This document shows positions 1-10,906 of a DNA stretch of 64,000 bases, piece by piece; the first letter of the stretch is position 1, and every line of letters begins with the position of its first letter. Where the stretch lies: the NCBI RefSeq assembly GCF_963930625.1, contig NC_089271.1, forward strand, positions 113,117,260-113,181,259. Direction: 5' to 3'. The position numbers and the translations under genes were made by a program. Below the pieces are notes generated by a model, which saw nothing but the letters and a program-made list of their open reading frames with translations, was not told where the DNA came from and made no database searches. Origin of the DNA: Muntiacus reevesi. Its lineage: Eukaryota > Chordata > Mammalia > Artiodactyla > Cervidae.

Positions 1-424
1 GGGGAAACACTAACTTAAACCTATGCCTCATGCAATATATCACAGTCAGCACAATAAAAATTCACGCCAACTATTTAGAAAAATTTAATTATGGTGGAAA
101 CGGAGAAAATGGAGCACTTATTCAGTCATGGGAGGGAGATAATGTTTGATTAAAGGAGAAAAATGAATTACAAAGGAAAAGATAAGCAGTGTGATTATAC
201 AATAAAAATTAATAAAACTAAACCACAACAAAACCAAGATAGAAGTCAAGTGGCAAGATAGAAAATTACTTTTAATACATATGATGACATTTCCAAAATA
301 TATTGTGTTTTATAAATTTATGTTAAGTTCACTATGGACAGTGGTCTAAGAATCATTACATAAGATGAAACACCATTAGTAAATTAATATAGGAAACAGT
401 ATTAAGTCTTGCCAGCTATAAAAG
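1..424. other. AT-rich sequence without recognised feature
   Basis: AT-rich DNA with stops in all frames. I recognise no gene or repeat. It could be the more decayed upstream part of the LINE-1-like relic that follows. Confidence 0.4.
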
Positions 425-865
425 AGGTGCAAATTAAAATGATGAAATGTCACTTTATAACTCTAAAATTAGCAGCAATAAAGGAACATCAGTAAAACTA
501 GTGTTAGAACTACTGGGGAAATTGAAACATTTTTACATTTCTAGCAACACTGTAAATTATCTCAGTCGATTTGATGAATAATCTAGCAGTTTTTATCAAG
601 AGTCATAAAATGTTCCTATGTTTTTACTGAATAATCTCACTCCAGGGTATTTGTTTTAAGGGTATAATTCAGAAAAGAAATGCATTATGTGTTATTTATT
701 ATCATGGAAAACTGGATACATCCCAAACAACCATTAATAGAGGGATGGTTATAAAATCATAGTATTTCAACTTAATGGAATTGCTTGAAACCAACGAAAA
801 TGATGGATATGAAGATTATTGAGATACATGAAAAAGTATATGTAAAATTTAAGAAATGAAATAAA
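425..865 (+). repeat. Ancient LINE-1 (L1M-type) 3' relic
   Basis: The order of words matches the C-terminal coding part of old mammalian L1 ORF2: a 'spontaneous titre' segment near 560, 'actccagggtatttg' near 640, 'gaaaactggatacatccca' near 705 and a 'ttaatagagggatgg' segment near 735. No long frame survives, so this is a fossil in plus orientation. Subfamily not assigned, boundaries approximate. Confidence 0.4.
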
Positions 866-907
866 TTAAGTTATAAGAGCCTATGTTAAGAAGGTCTGAA
901 AGGGCTA

Positions 908-1116
908 AGTTATGTTAAGTCGCTCAATTGTGTCCAACTCTTTGCGACCCCCTGGACTGTAGCCCACCAGGCTCCTTCATCCATGGGATTCTCCAGGCAA
1001 GAATACCGAAGTGGATTGCCATTTCCTTCTCCAGGGGATCTTCCCACCCAGGGATCGAACCCAGGTCTCCTACATTGCAGGCAGACGCTTTAACCTCTGA
1101 GCCACCAAGGAAGCCC
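908..1116 (-). repeat. Bov-tA SINE (tRNA-Glu-derived)
   Basis: A complete ruminant SINE in reverse orientation. The tRNA-Glu-like head lies at the right end (complement of 'gggcttccttggtggctcag'), and the tail with the 'agtcgctcaattgtgtcc' word lies at the left. The B-box-like 'gggatcgaaccc' segment is seen near 1050. Short open frames on both strands here are SINE shadows. Confidence 0.9.
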
Positions 1117-1290
1117 AGAGCTCTATAGTCCCTATGCCTCATTAATTTGGTGCCCTAGGAATCTCGTTCCATGATGGAATGTGATACTGAAGAAATAACT
1201 CCTGGTAGTTGAATAAAATTTAAACATGTAGGAATAACAGAGATGAGGGAAAGAGAAGGTCCAAATAAAAGTTGGAGAGGGAAACAGATA

Positions 1291-1700
1291 CAGTAAGTCC
1301 CCTACATCCAAACAAGTTCTGTTCTGACAGTGGATTCATAAGTCCAATTTTGTTAGTCCAACAAAGTTAACCTAGGTACCCAACTAATAGAATCAGCTAT
1401 ATAGTATTGTACTGTAATGGGTTTATAATGCTTTTCACTTATATAACACATTAAAAGCAAACACAAAAATAAAATATTTTAATCTTACTGCACAGTACCT
1501 TGAAAAGCACAGTACTACAGTATAACATCTGGCATACAGAGGCTGACAACAAGTGAACAGACACAAAGAGTTACTGACTGGAGGAGGGAGGAAGGTGGGT
1601 GGTAAACCATATGAATCTAAGGAAATGATTACTATAAAATTGAGGAGAGAGGTTATATTTAGAGAGGGGGGCGCTGTATGAGGATTGGGCATTTGGAGGA
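1291..1700 (+). mobile_element. Tigger-like DNA transposon fragment
   Basis: A TA dinucleotide at 1289-1290 is followed by 'cagtaagtcccctacat', the arrangement of a pogo/Tigger terminal inverted repeat after its TA target. A block familiar from dispersed artiodactyl copies follows ('agttactgactggaggagg' near 1570). The opposite terminal repeat is not seen, so the copy looks truncated. No transposase frame survives; the 85-codon minus-strand frame here is not credible. Family name is inferred. Confidence 0.42.
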
Positions 1701-2409
1701 GCTTCTGGCATGGCTAGTTTTCTAGCCTGGATGGTGCTTACGAAGGTATTATTTGTATAATAATTCCCTAAGCTCTACATTTGTTTTCTGTGGTTTTATA
1801 TGTCTTCATTTAAAAAAAAAAGGTTAAAAAATGACCTATGCAAACCTATAGGTTAAAAGAGACTAGAACAAAAATATGGGTTGTGGGCCTATTTCTACAA
1901 GAAAACTTAATAATAATGATAAAGACTAAAAAGTACAAATTAACTTTCTATCCCATCCTATGGGATATTGTAGTGGAAGAACTGCAAAGAAGAATCACCT
2001 CACACTATATCTAGAATTGTGATATTTTTTTGAAGAGGAAATGTGTCCTAACTCTCCTATAAGTGGCATCTGTATAAGTGGGCCACTCTACTCAAAGAAC
2101 ATCCATCTTTATATCCATGAATCGTGCAGAATGAATTTTTAATTTATTCAGCCTCAATAGTCATTTTTCAAAAACTACAAAAAATGGGACTTTTATTTAA
2201 GGATGTCATGTTGATTCAGGATCCCTGATGCAGAGTTTAATATTGTCCACACCCAAAGGAGTTCCTGACACCAGTTATTGCAGATCTCCTCTCCTCTCCT
2301 CAAACTCCACCCACCCAATACATCCTTAGCAAATGACCTCTCCTACTTTGCAAAGACTGAGTCTCTTGAATATCCTCTTATCCCCACCTCAAATCATTGC
2401 TGCCTCTAT
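1701..2409. other. Low-copy sequence, nothing recognised
   Basis: AT-rich DNA with no convincing gene, RNA or repeat. A run of ten A near 1811 is the only low-complexity feature. Confidence 0.4.
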
Positions 2410-4065
2410 CAGTTCAGTTCAGTCACTCAGTTGTGTCCGACTCTTTGTAACCCCATGGACTGCAGCATGCCAGGCTTCCCTGTCCATCACCAACTCCTGG
2501 AGCTTACTCAAACTCATGTCCATAAAGTCAGTGATGCCATTCAGCCATCACATCCTCTGTTGTCCCCTTCTTCTCCTGCTTTCAATATTTCCCAGCATCA
2601 GGGTCTTTTCCAATGAGTCAGTTCTTCGCATCAGTTGGCCAAAGTATTTGAGCTTCAGCTTCAGCATCAGTACCTCCAACAAATATTCAGGACTGATTTA
2701 TTTTAGGATTGACTGATTGTATCTCTTTGCAGTTCAAGGGACACTCTCAAGAGTCTTCTCTAACACCACAGTTCAAAGGCATCAATTCTTTGGTGCTCTC
2801 AGCTTTCTTTACAGTCTGACTCTCCATCCAAACATGACTACTGGAAAAACCATAGCTTTGACTAGATGGACCTTTACAGGCAAAGTGATGTCTCTGCTTT
2901 TTAATATGCTGTCTAGGTTTGTCATAGCTTTTCTTCCAAGGAGCAAGAGTCTTTCAATTTCATGGTTGCAGTCATCATCTGCAGTGATTTTGGAACCCAT
3001 GAAAATAAAGTTTCTCACTGTTTCCATTGTTTCCCCATCTACTTGCTATGAAGATGGGACTGGATGCCATATCTTCTTTTTTTGAATGTTGAGTTTTAAG
3101 CCAGCTTTTTCACTGTCGTCTTTCACCCTCATCAAGAGGCTCTTTAGTTCCTCTTTGCTTTCTGCCTTAAGGATTGTGTCATCTGCATATCTGAGGTTAT
3201 TTATATTTCTCCTGGCAACCTTGATACTGGCTTGTGCTTCATCCAGCCCGGCATTTCTCTTGATGTACTCTGCACATAAGTTAAATAAGCAGGGTAACAA
3301 GATACAGCCTTGACACACTCCTTTCCCAATTTGGAACCAGTCCGTTGTTCCATGTCTGGTTCTAACTGTTGCTTCTTGACCTGCATACAGATTTCTCAGG
3401 AGGCAGGTAAGGTGGTCTGGTATTCCCATCTCTTGAAGAATTTTCCACAGTTTGTTGTGATACACACGGTCAAAGGCTTTAGCATAGTCAATGAAGCAGA
3501 TGTTTTTCTGGAACTCTCTTGCTTTTTCTATGATCCAACGGATGTTGGCAATTTGATCTCTGGTTCCTATGCCTTTTCTAAATCTAACTTGAACATCTGA
3601 AATTTCTCAATTCATGTACTGTTGAAGCCTAGCTTGGAGAATTTTGAGCATTACTTGCTTGTGTGTGAGATGAGTGCAATATGCAGTAGTTTCAACATTC
3701 TTTACATTGTATTTCTTTGGGATTGGAATGAAAACTGACCTTTTCTAGTCCTGTGGCCATCGCTGAGTTTTTCAAATTTGCTGGGATATTGAGTGCAGCA
3801 CTTTTACAGCATCATCCTTTAGGATTTGAAATAGCTCAGCTGGAATTCTGTCACCTCCACTAGCTTTGTTTGTAGTAATGCTTCCTAAGGTCCACTTGAC
3901 TTTGCACTCTAGGATGTCTGACTCTAGGTAAGCGATCACACCATCACAGTTATCTGGGTCACTAAGACCTTTTTTGTATAGTTCTTCTGTGTCTTCTTAC
4001 CACCTCTTGTTAATGTCTTCTGCTTCTGTTAGGTCCATACTGTTTCTGTCCTTCATACATAGTTT
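2410..4065 (-). mobile_element. BovB (RTE-clade) LINE, 5'-truncated
   Basis: The 3' end of BovB lies at the left edge, with the short 'agttcagttcag' tail typical of BovB rather than poly(A). The minus strand then reads through the C-terminal domain and reverse transcriptase toward the linker that starts with a DLTEAEDINKRW-type word near 4000. A full BovB is about 3.2 kb, so roughly the 5' half is missing. The truncated end abuts an older-type L1 at about 4068. Frameshifts and stops outside 3046-3465 show that it is dead. Confidence 0.92.
3046..3465 (-). pseudogene. BovB reverse-transcriptase relic with intact YADD
   Basis: A 139-codon stretch of the BovB RT that is still open. In order it shows the HNKLWKIL word, the LYAGQEATVR segment, FQIGKGVCQGC (the Q-G core of the RT fingers/palm), and the catalytic box LRYADD followed by an ESKEELKSLL helix. 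In the intact element this domain reverse-transcribes the BovB RNA at a nicked target. Here the frame is cut at both ends: the first Met is internal to RT, and the stop after the KKIWHPVPSS-like end is premature. It is a fossil; the preserved YADD does not imply activity. Confidence 0.85.
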
Positions 4066-4067
4066 TA

Positions 4068-4936
4068 ATTTTTTGAGTGCAGTTGCTTTACAGTATTGTC
4101 TTAGTTTCTGCTGTACAGTAAAATGAATCAGCTCTACATATACATTTGTCCACTCTTTTTTGGATTTCCTTCCCATTTTGGTCACCACAAAGCACTAAGT
4201 AGAGTTCCCTGTGCTATACAGTAGGTTCTTGTTAGTTATCTATTTTATACATAATAGTGTATATATGTCAATCCCAATCTCCCAATTGACCCCATCCATC
4301 CCCTCCCCACCATGATATCTATAAGTCTATTCTCTACATCTATGTCTCTATTTCTGCTTTCCAAATAAGTTCATCTGTATCATTTTTCTAGATTCCACAT
4401 ATAAGCAATATTAGACAATATTTGTTTTTCTCTTTCTGACTTTCTTCACCCTGTATGACAGTCTCCATCCACGTCTCTGCAAATGGCACTATTTTGTTCT
4501 TCTTTATGGCTGAGTAATATTCCACTGTATACATGTACCACATCTTCTTTATCAATTCCTCTATTGATGGACATTTAGGTTGCTTCCATGTCCTGGCTGT
4601 TGTAAATAGTGCTGCAATGGGCATTGGGGTGCATGTATCTTTTTTTTTTCATTTATTTTTATTAGTTGGAGGCTAATTACTTTACAATATTGTAGTGGTT
4701 TTTGTCATACATTGACATGAATTAGCCATGGGTTTACATGTATTCCCCATCCCGATCCCCCCTCCCACCTCCCGCATGTATCTTTTTGAGTTATAGTTTT
4801 CCCCAGATATTTGCTAGGAGTGGGATTTCTGGGTCGTATAGTAGTTCTATTTTTAGTTTTTTAAGGAACCTTCATACTGTTCTTTATAGTGGCTGCACCA
4901 ACTTACATTCCCACCAACAGTTGTAGGAGAGTTCCA
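4068..4936 (-). mobile_element. Older artiodactyl L1 3' end (interrupted)
   Basis: The minus strand carries an L1 3' UTR (complement of the 'ccctgtgctatacagtagg' word near 4210) followed by the ORF2 C-terminal region with TARTWKQPKCPS and YTVEYYSAIKKN-type words at 4388-4624. It resumes after a small insertion at 4645-4773 and ends at the 'cattcccaccaacag' word near 4920. The 5' part is missing. No clear TSD was found. Confidence 0.85.
4645..4773 (-). mobile_element. 129-bp L1-BT 3'-end insertion
   Basis: Extreme 5' truncation of a younger L1: only the T-rich complement of its poly(A) tail and about 115 bp of 3' UTR ('attagttggaggctaatta'). It is bracketed by identical 14-bp copies of 'gcatgtatcttttt' at 4631-4644 and 4774-4787, and splits the older L1 that carries it in the same orientation. 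Confidence 0.9.
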
Positions 4937-5584
4937 TTTGGGATATGATATGAAGAATTCCATTTCGTATATGATCCATTTGGAAGAATGGCAAACCAGC
5001 ATAAATGTCCACGGCTTGTGGTATAGCTGCTGTTAACCCATCACTGTTGTGTTTTTGTTTTTACAAGTGTTGATTGCTTTCTTAGTATGCACCAGAAGTA
5101 ACACACTGGGTACTTTGAGAGAAGGCAAAGCACCAAGGTAAGTGAGATGTAGTGCTTGCCTTCAAGAAAGTAACATTGACCTTATTTTAAGTAATGTACA
5201 AGGCAGTAGATAAAAGTAAGGGTGGGGTAAATGTTGGGGGTCGGTGGGAGCAAACAGAATGCTGAATGTGGGCAAGTAAGCACTTGCAAATTTTCCAGCT
5301 GGAATGTTTGGGGGCAGCATTGGTCTATTCTATACACAAGAACGCTTCAGGACAGCTGGAAGAAAGAAGCAGCTCTTCTGTGCATTATTTAACCCCTCTC
5401 TCCTGAGTACTAAATGTTTCTTTTTCTCCATGGACACTGAGAGGTAGCTACAAAGACATAGAAACCATGGCACCTGACCTCAAAGAGCTTACATGCCAGC
5501 TGGGTAGATGAGGCACACCTGTGGAACTCTAGACATCCTGACTGCAGGGGTGCTGCAGAAGTAAAACTATTGGTATGCCTTTCA
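4937..5584. other. Low-copy sequence, nothing recognised
   Basis: Mixed-composition DNA. The words 'tatgatatgaagaattcc' and 'tatgatccatttggaagaa' near 4940-4990 are imperfect local repeats. No gene or interspersed repeat is evident. Confidence 0.4.
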
Positions 5585-5866
5585 TGCTGCTGCTGCTGCT
5601 GCTGCTAAGTCGCTTCAGTCGTGTCCAACTCTGTGCAACCGCATAGACAGCAGCCCACCAGGCTCCCCGTCCCTGCGATTCTCCAGGCAAGAACACTGGA
5701 GTGGGTTGCCATTTCCTTCTCCAATGCATGAAAGTGAAAAGTGAAAGTGAAGTCGCTCAGCTGTGTCCAATTCTCAGCGACCCCATGGACTGTAGCCTAC
5801 CAGGCTCCTCCATCCATGGGATTTTCCAGGCAAGAGTACTGGAATGGGTTGCCATTGCCTTCTCTG
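5585..5866 (-). repeat. Bov-A2 dimeric SINE with (GCT)n tail
   Basis: Two BovA units in tandem, reverse orientation. The left unit has 'agtcgcttcagtcgtgtcc' (5607-5625), the middle carries the linker 'tgaaagtgaaaagtgaaagt' (5728-5747), and the second unit starts at 'agtcgctcagctgtgtcc'. The left edge is a (GCT)7-like microsatellite, the usual tail of Bov-A2. Flanking words near 5575 and 5866 resemble each other ('gcctttcatg', 'accttttatg') and may be a decayed TSD. Confidence 0.9.
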
Positions 5867-6149
5867 TACCTTTTATGAGTTGAACACTATTCCAGGCATA
5901 AGAAGATACCAGGATGATGAAAACATATTCTTACACTTACTATGGTTAAGCCATTTTGACCTGGTTTTTATTCCTAGGATATGCCAATCAATGAAAAACT
6001 GCTAAGATTTAAAGAGCAATGAAGAAGCTTTTAGTAGAAGCCATGCTTTAGCAAGACTAATCTGAAAACTTTTTGTAGTGAAGGCTGAAGAGAAACTTCA
6101 TTAGGGCATTAAAGTTGAACAAGTGAGAGTTAAGAAGGTTTTTTAGCTG

Positions 6150-6265
6150 CCATAGTGCCTGAATATGTGCTTTGATATCAGATATATATGAACTGCTGTC
6201 CATGAACAGTGTGATCCTGGGCAGGTCACTAGTCTTGTCTTGAATCTCAGTCCTCGTATTATTCA
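6150..6265 (+). repeat. MIR fragment
   Basis: The order 'gtgtgatcctgggcaggtca', then 'cttgaatctcagtcctc', follows the MIR core ('tgtgaccttgggcaagt', 'cctcagtttcctc') in plus orientation. Heavily diverged. Confidence 0.45.
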
Positions 6266-6740
6266 GGATTCGATAGATAGATAAATAGATTGGTTATAGG
6301 AACTGGCTAATGTGATTTTAGAGATCAAGATGTCCCACAATCTGCTGTCTGCAAGTTGGAGAACCAGGAAAGCCGGTAGTGTGATTCGGCTCTGATCTGA
6401 AGGCCTGAGAACCAGGAGAGCTGATGATGTAAGGTGAAGTCCAAGTCCGAAGGTCCAAGAATCAGGAGTTCAAGAATCAGATGTTCAAAGGCAATAGAAG
6501 ATAGATGTCCCAGATTAGAGAGAGGCAATTCATCCTTCCTCTACCTTTTTGTTCTATTCAGACCCTCAACAGATTGGATGATGCCCGCCTGTATTAAGGA
6601 GAGCAATCTTCTCTAGTCTACTGGTTAAAATGCTAATCTCTTCCAGAAACACAGATGTGCCCAGAAATCATGTTTACCAGCTCTCTGAACATCCCTTAAC
6701 CCAGTCAACTGACAGACATTAGCCACAAAAGTCCATTCAG
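6262..6740 (-). repeat. Ancient LTR-like (MaLR-type) interspersed repeat
   Basis: Recognisable as a widespread mammalian repeat by 'gttctattcagaccctcaac' near 6550, 'gattggatgatgcccgcc' near 6573 and 'agtctactggttaaaatg' near 6616. In reverse orientation the order fits a TG...CA LTR with an 'ataaatcta' polyadenylation region near 6280. The short GATA run at 6272-6285 sits at that end. Family not firmly assigned. Confidence 0.42.
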
Positions 6741-7227
6741 ATGTTAGAGATGGGACAAATGGGCCAGATACTCTGAAGGTATACTAGCGAAGACATGGCA
6801 GTTAAATAGAGGTGGGGAGCAAGGAGAAGCCCCTTCATGGATCACAGCCATGTCATGGCAAAGGAACTTGAGTAACTCAATGAAACTATGAGCCATGCCA
6901 TGCAGGGCCATCCAAGACAGACAGGTCATGGTATAGAGTTCTGACAAAATGTGGTCCACTGGAGAAGGGAATGCCAAGCCACTCCAGTATTCTTGCCATG
7001 AGAACTCCACGAACAGTATGAAAAGGCAAAAGGATATGAAAACGAGGTCCCTAGGTCAGTGGGTGTCCAATATTCTACTGGGGAAGAGCAAAGAAATAGT
7101 TCCAGAAAGAATGAAGTGTCTTGTGCCAAAGCAGAAATGATGCTCAGTTGTGGATGTGTCTGGTGGTGAAAGTAAAGTTTGATGCTGTATAGAACAACAT
7201 TGCATAGGAACTTGGAATGTTAAGTCC

Positions 7228-7455
7228 ATGAATCAAGGTAAATTGGACATGATCAAGCAGGAGGTGGCAAGAGTGAACATCAACATTTTAGGAATCAGTG
7301 AACTAAAATGGACGGGAATAGGCAAATTTAATTCAGATGACCATTATATCTACTACTGTGGGCAAGAATCACTTAGAAGAAATGGAGTAGCCACTCATAG
7401 TCAACAAAAGTCTGAGATGCAGCACTTGGGTGCAATCTCAAAAATGACAGGATGA
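7228..7455 (+). pseudogene. BovB endonuclease N-terminal relic
   Basis: 75 codons of the BovB APE-like endonuclease. Visible are the LGISELKWTGIGKF segment, whose E is the family's metal-binding glutamate region, then the DDHYIYYCGQESLRRNGVA segment. The intact enzyme nicks genomic DNA to prime reverse transcription. After about residue 58 a frameshift diverts the frame to a stop, while the homologous reading continues in another frame (QIYAPTTNAKAAEVDR-like near 7500). A fossil. Confidence 0.82.
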
Positions 7456-7693
7456 TCTTGATTTGTTTCCAAGGTAAACCATTCAACATTACAGTAATCC
7501 AAATCTATGCCCCTACCACCAATGCCAAAGCAGCTGAAGTTGACCGGGTCTATGAAGACCTACAATACTTTCTATAACTAACACCAAAAAAGATGTCCTT
7601 TCATCATAGGGGATCAGGATGCAAAAGTAGGAAGTCAAGAGATACCTGGAGTTACAGGCAAGCTTGGCCGTGGAGTACAAAATGAAGCAGGGT

Positions 7694-7926
7694 TCGCCCT
7701 TTCCAGTGCCCTTTTAAGGCTGACGTAGTGCCTTAAGAGGCTAACACAGGAGGGTAAAGGAAGTCTCCATAAAACACAGAGAATAGATTTTTAGAACTCC
7801 TCTCTGGATCCTGTCTGGAGTCACAACTGAACCGGAAGATTTTAAGTCTTAGCACTTGCTAGTATGTGTATAGTTAATACCAAAGTCATTAAATTTAAAC
7901 TTGACCTTTGGTTTGACAATAAAAAG
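7694..7926 (+). pseudogene. Short retrocopy of an unidentified transcript
   Basis: 233 bp of non-BovB sequence flanked by perfect 15-bp repeats 'aaaatgaagcagggt' at 7679-7693 and 7927-7941, which lie exactly at a BovB word seen uninterrupted in other copies. It ends 'ttgacaataaaaag': an AATAAA-type signal at the extreme 3' end followed by a short A-rich tail. TSD length, A-rich end and lack of introns point to L1-mediated retroposition of an mRNA 3' end. All frames contain stops, so it is probably 3' UTR. I do not recognise the parent; a rare SINE or small-RNA family is an alternative. Confidence 0.7.
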
Positions 7927-8172
7927 AAAATGAAGCAGGGTAAAGGCTAACAGAGTTTGTCAAGAGAACACATCTGTCATGGCAAACACCCTTTTCCAAC
8001 AACACAAGAGATGACTTTATGCATGAACATCACCAGATGGTCAATACTGAAATCAGATTGATTATGTTCTTTGTAGCCTAAGATGGAGAGCTCTATATAG
8101 TCAGCAAAAACAAGACTTGGAGCTGACTGTGGCTCAGATCGTCAGCTCCTTATTGCCAAATTCAGACTTAAA

Positions 8173-8865
8173 TTGAAGAAAATGGGGGAAACCACTGGGC
8201 CATTCAGGTATGACCTAAATAAAATACCTTATGATTATACAGAGGAGGCGACAAACAAACTCAAGGCATTAGATCTGGTCAATAAAGTGCCTGAAGAACT
8301 ATGGACAAAGGTTTGTACCATTGTACAGGAGGTGGTGACCAAAATCATCCCAAAGAAAAAGAAATGAAAGGTGGCAAAGTGGTTGTCTGAGGAGGCCTTA
8401 CAAATAACTGAGGAAAGAAGAGAAGCAAAAGGCAAGGGAGAAAGGGAAAGATATGTCCAACTGAATGCAGAGGTCCAGAGAAGAGCAAGGAGAGATAACA
8501 AGCCCTTCTTCAATGAATAATGCAGAGAAGTAGAGGAAAGCTATAGAATGGGAAAGACTAGAGATCTCTTCAAGAAAACTGGAGATATCAAGGGAAATTT
8601 TCATGGAAGAATGGGCATGATAAAGGGCAGAAACTGTAAGGACCAAACAGAAGCTGAAGAGATTAGGAAGAGGTGGCAAGAATACACAGAAGAACTATAC
8701 AAAAACGGTCTTAATGACCCAGATAACCACGTTGGAGTGGTCACTCACCTAAAGCCAGACATCCTGGCATATGAAGTCAAGTGGGCCTTAGTAAACATTA
8801 CTACAAACAAAGCTAGTGGAGGTAATAGAATTCCAGCTGAGCTATTTAAAAATCCTAAAAGATGA
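8173..8865 (+). pseudogene. BovB linker-region relic (endonuclease to RT)
   Basis: Two open patches of the inter-domain part of BovB. Codons at 8173-8367 contain the GPFRYDLNKIPYDYTEEA word; those at 8548-8865 contain MGKTRDLFKKTGDIKG, EEIRKRWQEYTEELY and the KWALVNITTNKASGGNRIPAE word that opens the RT. Between and after them the frame shifts. The sequence diverges visibly from the copy at 55604-57432, consistent with an older insertion. Confidence 0.8.
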
Positions 8866-8987
8866 TTTCGTGAAAGTGCTGCATTCAATATGCCAGCAAA
8901 TTTGGAAGCATCAGCAGTGGCCACAGGACTGGAAAAGGTGAGTTTGCATTCCAATCCCAAAGAAAGGCAATGCCAAAGAATGTTCAA

Positions 8988-9546
8988 GTTTAGTTCAGTT
9001 CAATCGCTCAGTCGTGTCTGACTCTTTGCGATCCCACAAATTACAGCATGCCAGGCCTCTCTGTGCATCACCAACTCCTGGAGTTTACTCAAGCTCATGT
9101 CCATTGAGTTGGTGATGCCTCCAACCATTGGATCCTCTGTCATCCCCTTCTCCTCCTGCCTTCAATCTTTCCCAGCATCAGGGTCTTTTCAAATGAGTCA
9201 GTTCTTCTCATCAGGCCAAATTATTGGAGTTTCAGCTTCAACATCAGTCCTTCCAATGAGCATTCAGGACTGATTTCCTTTCGGATGGACTGGTTGGACC
9301 TCCTTGCAGTCCAAGGGACTCTCAAGAGTCTTCTCCAACACCACAGTTCAAAAGCATCAATTCTTCGGTGCTCAGCTTTCTTTATAGTCCAACTCTCACA
9401 TCCATACATGACTACTGGAAAAACCATAGCCTTGACTAGAGGGACCTTTGTTGACAAAGTAATGTCTCTGCTTTTTAATATGCCATCTAGGTTGGTCATC
9501 ACTTTCCATCCAAGGAGTAAGTGTCTTTTAATTTCATGGCTACAGT
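8988..9546 (-). mobile_element. Inverted BovB 3' fragment nested in BovB
   Basis: A 559-bp 5'-truncated BovB, minus orientation, with its 3' end at the left ('agttcagttcaatcgctcag'). It breaks the host BovB exactly between two copies of 'caaagaatgttcaa' (8974-8987 and 9547-9560), a 14-bp TSD. The minus strand reads the C-terminal BovB words SRDITLSTKVPLVKAMVFPVV and CWRRLLRVPWTARRSNQS. Because the host's own 3' end lies at 10200-10848 in plus orientation, the two form a spaced inverted repeat. Confidence 0.92.
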
Positions 9547-9569
9547 CAAAGAATGTTCAAACTATCATA

Positions 9570-10629
9570 CAATTGCACTCATTTTACATGCTAGTAAAGA
9601 AATGCTCAAAATCCTTCAAGCTAGACTTCAGCAGAATGTGAACTGAGAAATTCCAGATGTACAAGCTGGGTTTAGAAAAGGCAGAGGAAGTAGAGATCAA
9701 ATTGCCAACATTCATTGGATCATATATAATGCAAGCGAATTCTTAAAAACATCTACTTCTGCTTCATTGACTTCGTGAAAGTTTTTGACTGTGAGGATTC
9801 CAACAAACTGTGGAAAATTCTTAAAGGGATGAGACTACCAGACCACTCCACCTGTCTCCTGAGAATCCTGTATGCAGGTCAAGAAGCAACACTTTGAACC
9901 TTACATGGAACAACTGACTGTTTCTAAATTGGTAAAGAAATATGACAAGACTGTATATTGTCCCCCTGTTTACTTAACTGATATGCAGAGTACATCATGT
10001 GAAATGCCAGGCTAGATGAATCACAAGCTGGAATCAAGATTGCAGGGAGAAAAATCAGTAACCTCAGATATGCAGATGATACCACTCTAATGGCAGAAAG
10101 TGAAGAGGAACTAAAGAGCCTCTTGAGGGTGGAAGAGGAGAGTGAAAAAGCTGGCTTGAAATTCATTATTCAAAAAAACTAAGATCATGGCATCTGGTCC
10201 CTTCACTTCAGGGCAAATAGAAGGGGGAAAAGTAGAAACGATGACAGATTTTATTTTCTTGGGCTCCAAAATCACTGTGGATGGTGGTAGCAATCCTGAA
10301 ATTAAAAGATGCTTGCTCTTTGGAAGAAAAACTATGACAAACTTAGACAGCATATTAAAAAGTAGAGACATTGTCTGGTCAAAAATGTCTGTATAGTCAA
10401 AGATAAGGTTCTTCTGGTAGTCATGTATGGATGTGTGGTTTGGACCATAAAGAAGGCTGAATGCCAAAGTACTGATGCTTTCAAACTGTGGTGCTATAGA
10501 AGACTCTTAAGAGTCTCTTGGATAGCAAGGAGATCAAACCAGTCAACTCTAAAGGAAATCACCCCTGAATATTCGTTGGAGGGACAGATGCTGAAGCTGA
10601 AGCTCCAATACTTTGACTACCTGATGTGA
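9570..10629 (+). pseudogene. BovB RT and C-terminal relic
   Basis: Continuation of the host BovB after the nested insertion. The RT reads through 'tttagaaaaggcagaggaag' near 9671, the LYAGQEAT word near 9870 and the YADD box (bases 10069-10080), but with at least four in-frame stops between 9890 and 10020. The C-terminal region is open at 10187-10396 (IFLGSKITVDGGS, LLFGRKTMTNLDSILKSRD) and 10423-10629 (MYGCVVWTIKKAE, CYRRLLRVSWIARRSNQS). Clearly dead. Confidence 0.85.
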
Positions 10630-10906
10630 AAAGCCGACTCACTGGAAAAGACCCTGACACTGGGAAAGATTGAGGGCAGGAAAAGAAGGGGGCAAGAGAG
10701 GATGAGGTGGTTGGATGGCATCACCAACTCAATGAACTTGAGTTTGAGCAAACTCCAGGAGATAGTAAACGACAGGAAAGCCTGGCATGCTGCAGTCCAT
10801 GGGGTCACAAAGGGTCAGACATGACTTAGCAACTAAACAGCAACAACAAAGCATGGAGAAGAGAGGAATCAACGGTGAGTCTTTGGGCCTGGATGACTGG
10901 GAGAAT

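Larger units (their letters stand above)
6815..10848 (+). mobile_element. Near-full-length BovB LINE, twice interrupted
   Basis: Plus-strand BovB from its 5' region ('ggatcacagccatgtcatgg' at 6839) to its 3' end ('gggtcacaaagggtcagaca' near 10802). Removing the retrocopy (7694-7926) and the inverted BovB fragment (8988-9546), each with one TSD copy, leaves about 3.2 kb, the expected full length. In order: a 5' segment, APE-type endonuclease (about 7228-7690), linker (8170-8980), reverse transcriptase (about 9570-10180, YADD at 10069-10080), and the C-terminal region (10187-10830). Many stops and frameshifts make it inactive. The exact 5' boundary is uncertain; no flanking TSD was found. Confidence 0.9.

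Noticed and set aside
1435..1692. 85-codon minus-strand frame as a possible transposase piece
   Set aside because: No pogo/DDE or helix-turn-helix motif can be seen; the interval is better explained as a decayed DNA-transposon fragment.
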